A stretch of 64,000 bases of DNA from Mycobacterium celatum. GTDB lineage: Bacteria; Actinomycetota; Actinomycetes; Mycobacteriales; Mycobacteriaceae. Below the pieces are notes generated by a model, which worked only from the letters and a program-made list of their open reading frames with translations, made no database searches and was not told the DNA's origin. The first letter of the stretch is position 1; each line of letters begins with the position of its first letter. The translations under genes were made by a program, and so were the position numbers. The stretch covers positions 248,001 through 312,000 of the forward strand of contig NZ_LQOM01000025.1 in the NCBI RefSeq assembly GCF_002101595.1. The letters run 5' to 3'. This document shows positions 62,815-64,000 of the stretch, one piece after another.

Positions 62815-63757
62815 CGGGGTAGCTGACTCCGGTGAGCTGCTCGGATATCTCCCACAGTCGCCGGGCATCGGCGTCGTTGCGGGCCCGGGCGGGCACTTTT
62901 GCCGTCGTCACGCCGCCGCCGGCGGCCTCGTAGATCCCGCGCGGGCCGTAGAACGCCCCGCCCTCGGCTTGCGGACTGGTCGCCGCGTACAGCGCGGGCA
63001 GTATGCCCTCGTCGATCTCCTGCCACAAAAACGGTGCCAGCCGCCAGGAGATCTTGTACAGCCGTTCCATGATCGACGGTGTCGCCCGGCCGTGCGACGG
63101 GCCGCTGATCTGAAGGTTGGTTTTGGTGAGGCCGGGGTGTGCGGCGTTGGACATGATGCCCCAGCCGGCGTTGCGGCTGCGGCGGTCCAACTCGAGGGCG
63201 AACATCAGCACCGCGAGTTTCGATTGTCCGTAGGCCTGCATCGGGGAGTAGGACTTCTCGAATTGCAGGTCGTCGAAGTGGATTCGGCCTTGGCGGGCGG
63301 CAATGCTGCTCAGCGAGACGACGCGTGCCTCGCTGGCGGCGCGCAGCAAGGGGAGGAGGTGCGCGGTGAGCGCGAAGTGCCCGAGATGGTTGCTGCCGAA
63401 CTGTAATTCGAATCCGTCGCCGGTGGTGTCGCGTTGCGGCGGGGTCATCACGCCGGCGTTGTTGACCAGGATGTCGATCGGGCGGCCCTCGGAGTTCAGC
63501 TGCTCACCCAGGGCGGCGACGCTGGCCAGCGACGACAGGTCGAGCGACTTGATGGTCAGCCCCGCGTCGGGCACCGTGGCGCGGATCTGGTCGACGGCGG
63601 CCTCGCCCTTGACGCGGTTGCGGATCGCCATGACGACGTCAGCGCCGGCCGCCGAAAGCCGGCGGGCCAGGCCGAAGCCCAGGCCGCTGTTAGAGCCGGT
63701 GACGACGGCCAGCTTTCCGGAGAGGTCCGGGACGGTTGCGACGAGATCGGCGGCCAT
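62807..63757 (-). CDS. Short-chain dehydrogenase (Rv2263-like)
   Basis: 316 residues from ATG 63757 with AGGAG upstream. Rossmann motif [27 protein letters not shown], Ser in [12 protein letters not shown] and catalytic Tyr/Lys in [13 protein letters not shown]; the retinol-dehydrogenase/protochlorophyllide-reductase-like class. I recall Rv2263 (317) next to Rv2264c in M. tuberculosis, with the Hsp70-like gene nearby as here. The coupled methyltransferase suggests tailoring of a small metabolite. Confidence 0.88.
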   Translation of the reverse strand: MAADLVATVPDLSGKLAVVTGSNSGLGFGLARRLSAAGADVVMAIRNRVKGEAAVDQIRATVPDAGLTIKSLDLSSLASVAALGEQLNSEGRPIDILVNNAGVMTPPQRDTTGDGFELQFGSNHLGHFALTAHLLPLLRAASEARVVSLSSIAARQGRIHFDDLQFEKSYSPMQAYGQSKLAVLMFALELDRRSRNAGWGIMSNAAHPGLTKTNLQISGPSHGRATPSIMERLYKISWRLAPFLWQEIDEGILPALYAATSPQAEGGAFYGPRGIYEAAGGGVTTAKVPARARNDADARRLWEISEQLTGVSYPDA

Positions 63758-63897
63758 GAGCACTACTCCTCGTTGATCGGCTGGGCACCATAGTAGAACA
63801 CGGGTGCGATTGCCACGCGTTATCGCTAAACCAGCTCTGCGCCAACGGATTTGGAGGATTGACGCATTAATTGGCGCAATCGTGGGAGACTGCGCCG

Positions 63898-64000
63898 GTG
63901 AGTGCCACACGGGGCGCGGTCCGGATCTCGCTGGTCGTGTCGGTTCTGACGCTGGTGGTGGCGGTCATCGGCTTCGCGATCACGCTCATCCTCAACCTAT
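63898..64000 (+). CDS. Start of a membrane protein, cut by the window edge
   Basis: GTG 63898 after GGGAG opens 34 codons to the edge: [30 protein letters not shown] and on, one strong membrane segment. The rest lies outside, so the family cannot be told. Divergent from the SDR gene with a 140-bp gap. Confidence 0.45.
   Translation, partial: MSATRGAVRISLVVSVLTLVVAVIGFAITLILNL

Overview
The window looks like chromosomal DNA of a non-tuberculous Mycobacterium. GC content is very high, GTG/TTG and leaderless starts are common, and the backbone genes follow an order I recall from M. tuberculosis: an Rv2345-like gene, dgt, dnaG, an Rv2342-like gene, tRNA-Asn, then Rv2327/2326c/2325c-like genes, uspCBA, Rv2315c/2314c/2313c-like genes, a CAT-anticodon tRNA, an Rv2298-like reductase, an Rv2287-like antiporter and finally Rv2264c/2263-like genes. 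These homologies rest on remembered family features and lengths; no search was run.

Layout. 1-5 kb: partial TPM-domain protein, dgt, dnaG primase, a small protein and tRNA-Asn, whose 3' end is tandemly duplicated. 5-17 kb (accessory): a TnpB/Cas12-like RuvC protein without a zinc ribbon, a 1386-residue fused nitrate reductase/flavoreductase with a candidate GlnR box, an acyl-CoA oxidase-like protein, a VIT-type metal transporter and an FHA-ABC exporter whose ATPase motifs are degenerate. 17-26 kb: MarR regulator with a divergent ECF-type transporter, the uspABC sugar importer and a TldD/TldE protease pair. 26-32 kb: a toxin-antitoxin-rich stretch (two VapBC pairs, one Phd-zeta pair), a ferritin-like protein, a second tRNA and an IS982-like fragment that has cut off a pre-ATP-grasp gene. 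32-45 kb: peptidase-E-like protein, aldo/keto reductase, an SDR/SRPBCC/flavoprotein/NAGGN-synthetase-like run, lipoproteins, a Na+/H+ antiporter, a PknD-like kinase and a cutinase.

45-48 kb holds a tightly overlapping run: OsmC-like, acyl-CoA dehydrogenase-like, ECF sigma factor, ZAS-type anti-sigma and a broken formate/nitrite transporter. 48-53.4 kb is the most unusual region: a TetR gene heads a minus-strand run encoding a 32-residue membrane microprotein, NorD-like VWA protein, NorQ-like AAA+ ATPase, a 42-residue membrane peptide, a 235-residue polytopic membrane protein with conserved Asp/His/Glu, and a 133-residue membrane protein. A near-duplicate of the 235-residue protein is transcribed divergently, and TetR-like palindromes lie between. 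No catalytic subunit known to be served by NorQ/NorD is present, so this may be an undescribed membrane metalloenzyme with its own activase.

53.5-64 kb: CocE-like hydrolase, TetR and amidohydrolase; secreted proteins including an orphan MmpS-like one; a DHDPR-like oxidoreductase; an Hsp70-like membrane protein; a SABATH-like methyltransferase paired with an SDR; and the start of a membrane protein cut by the right edge.
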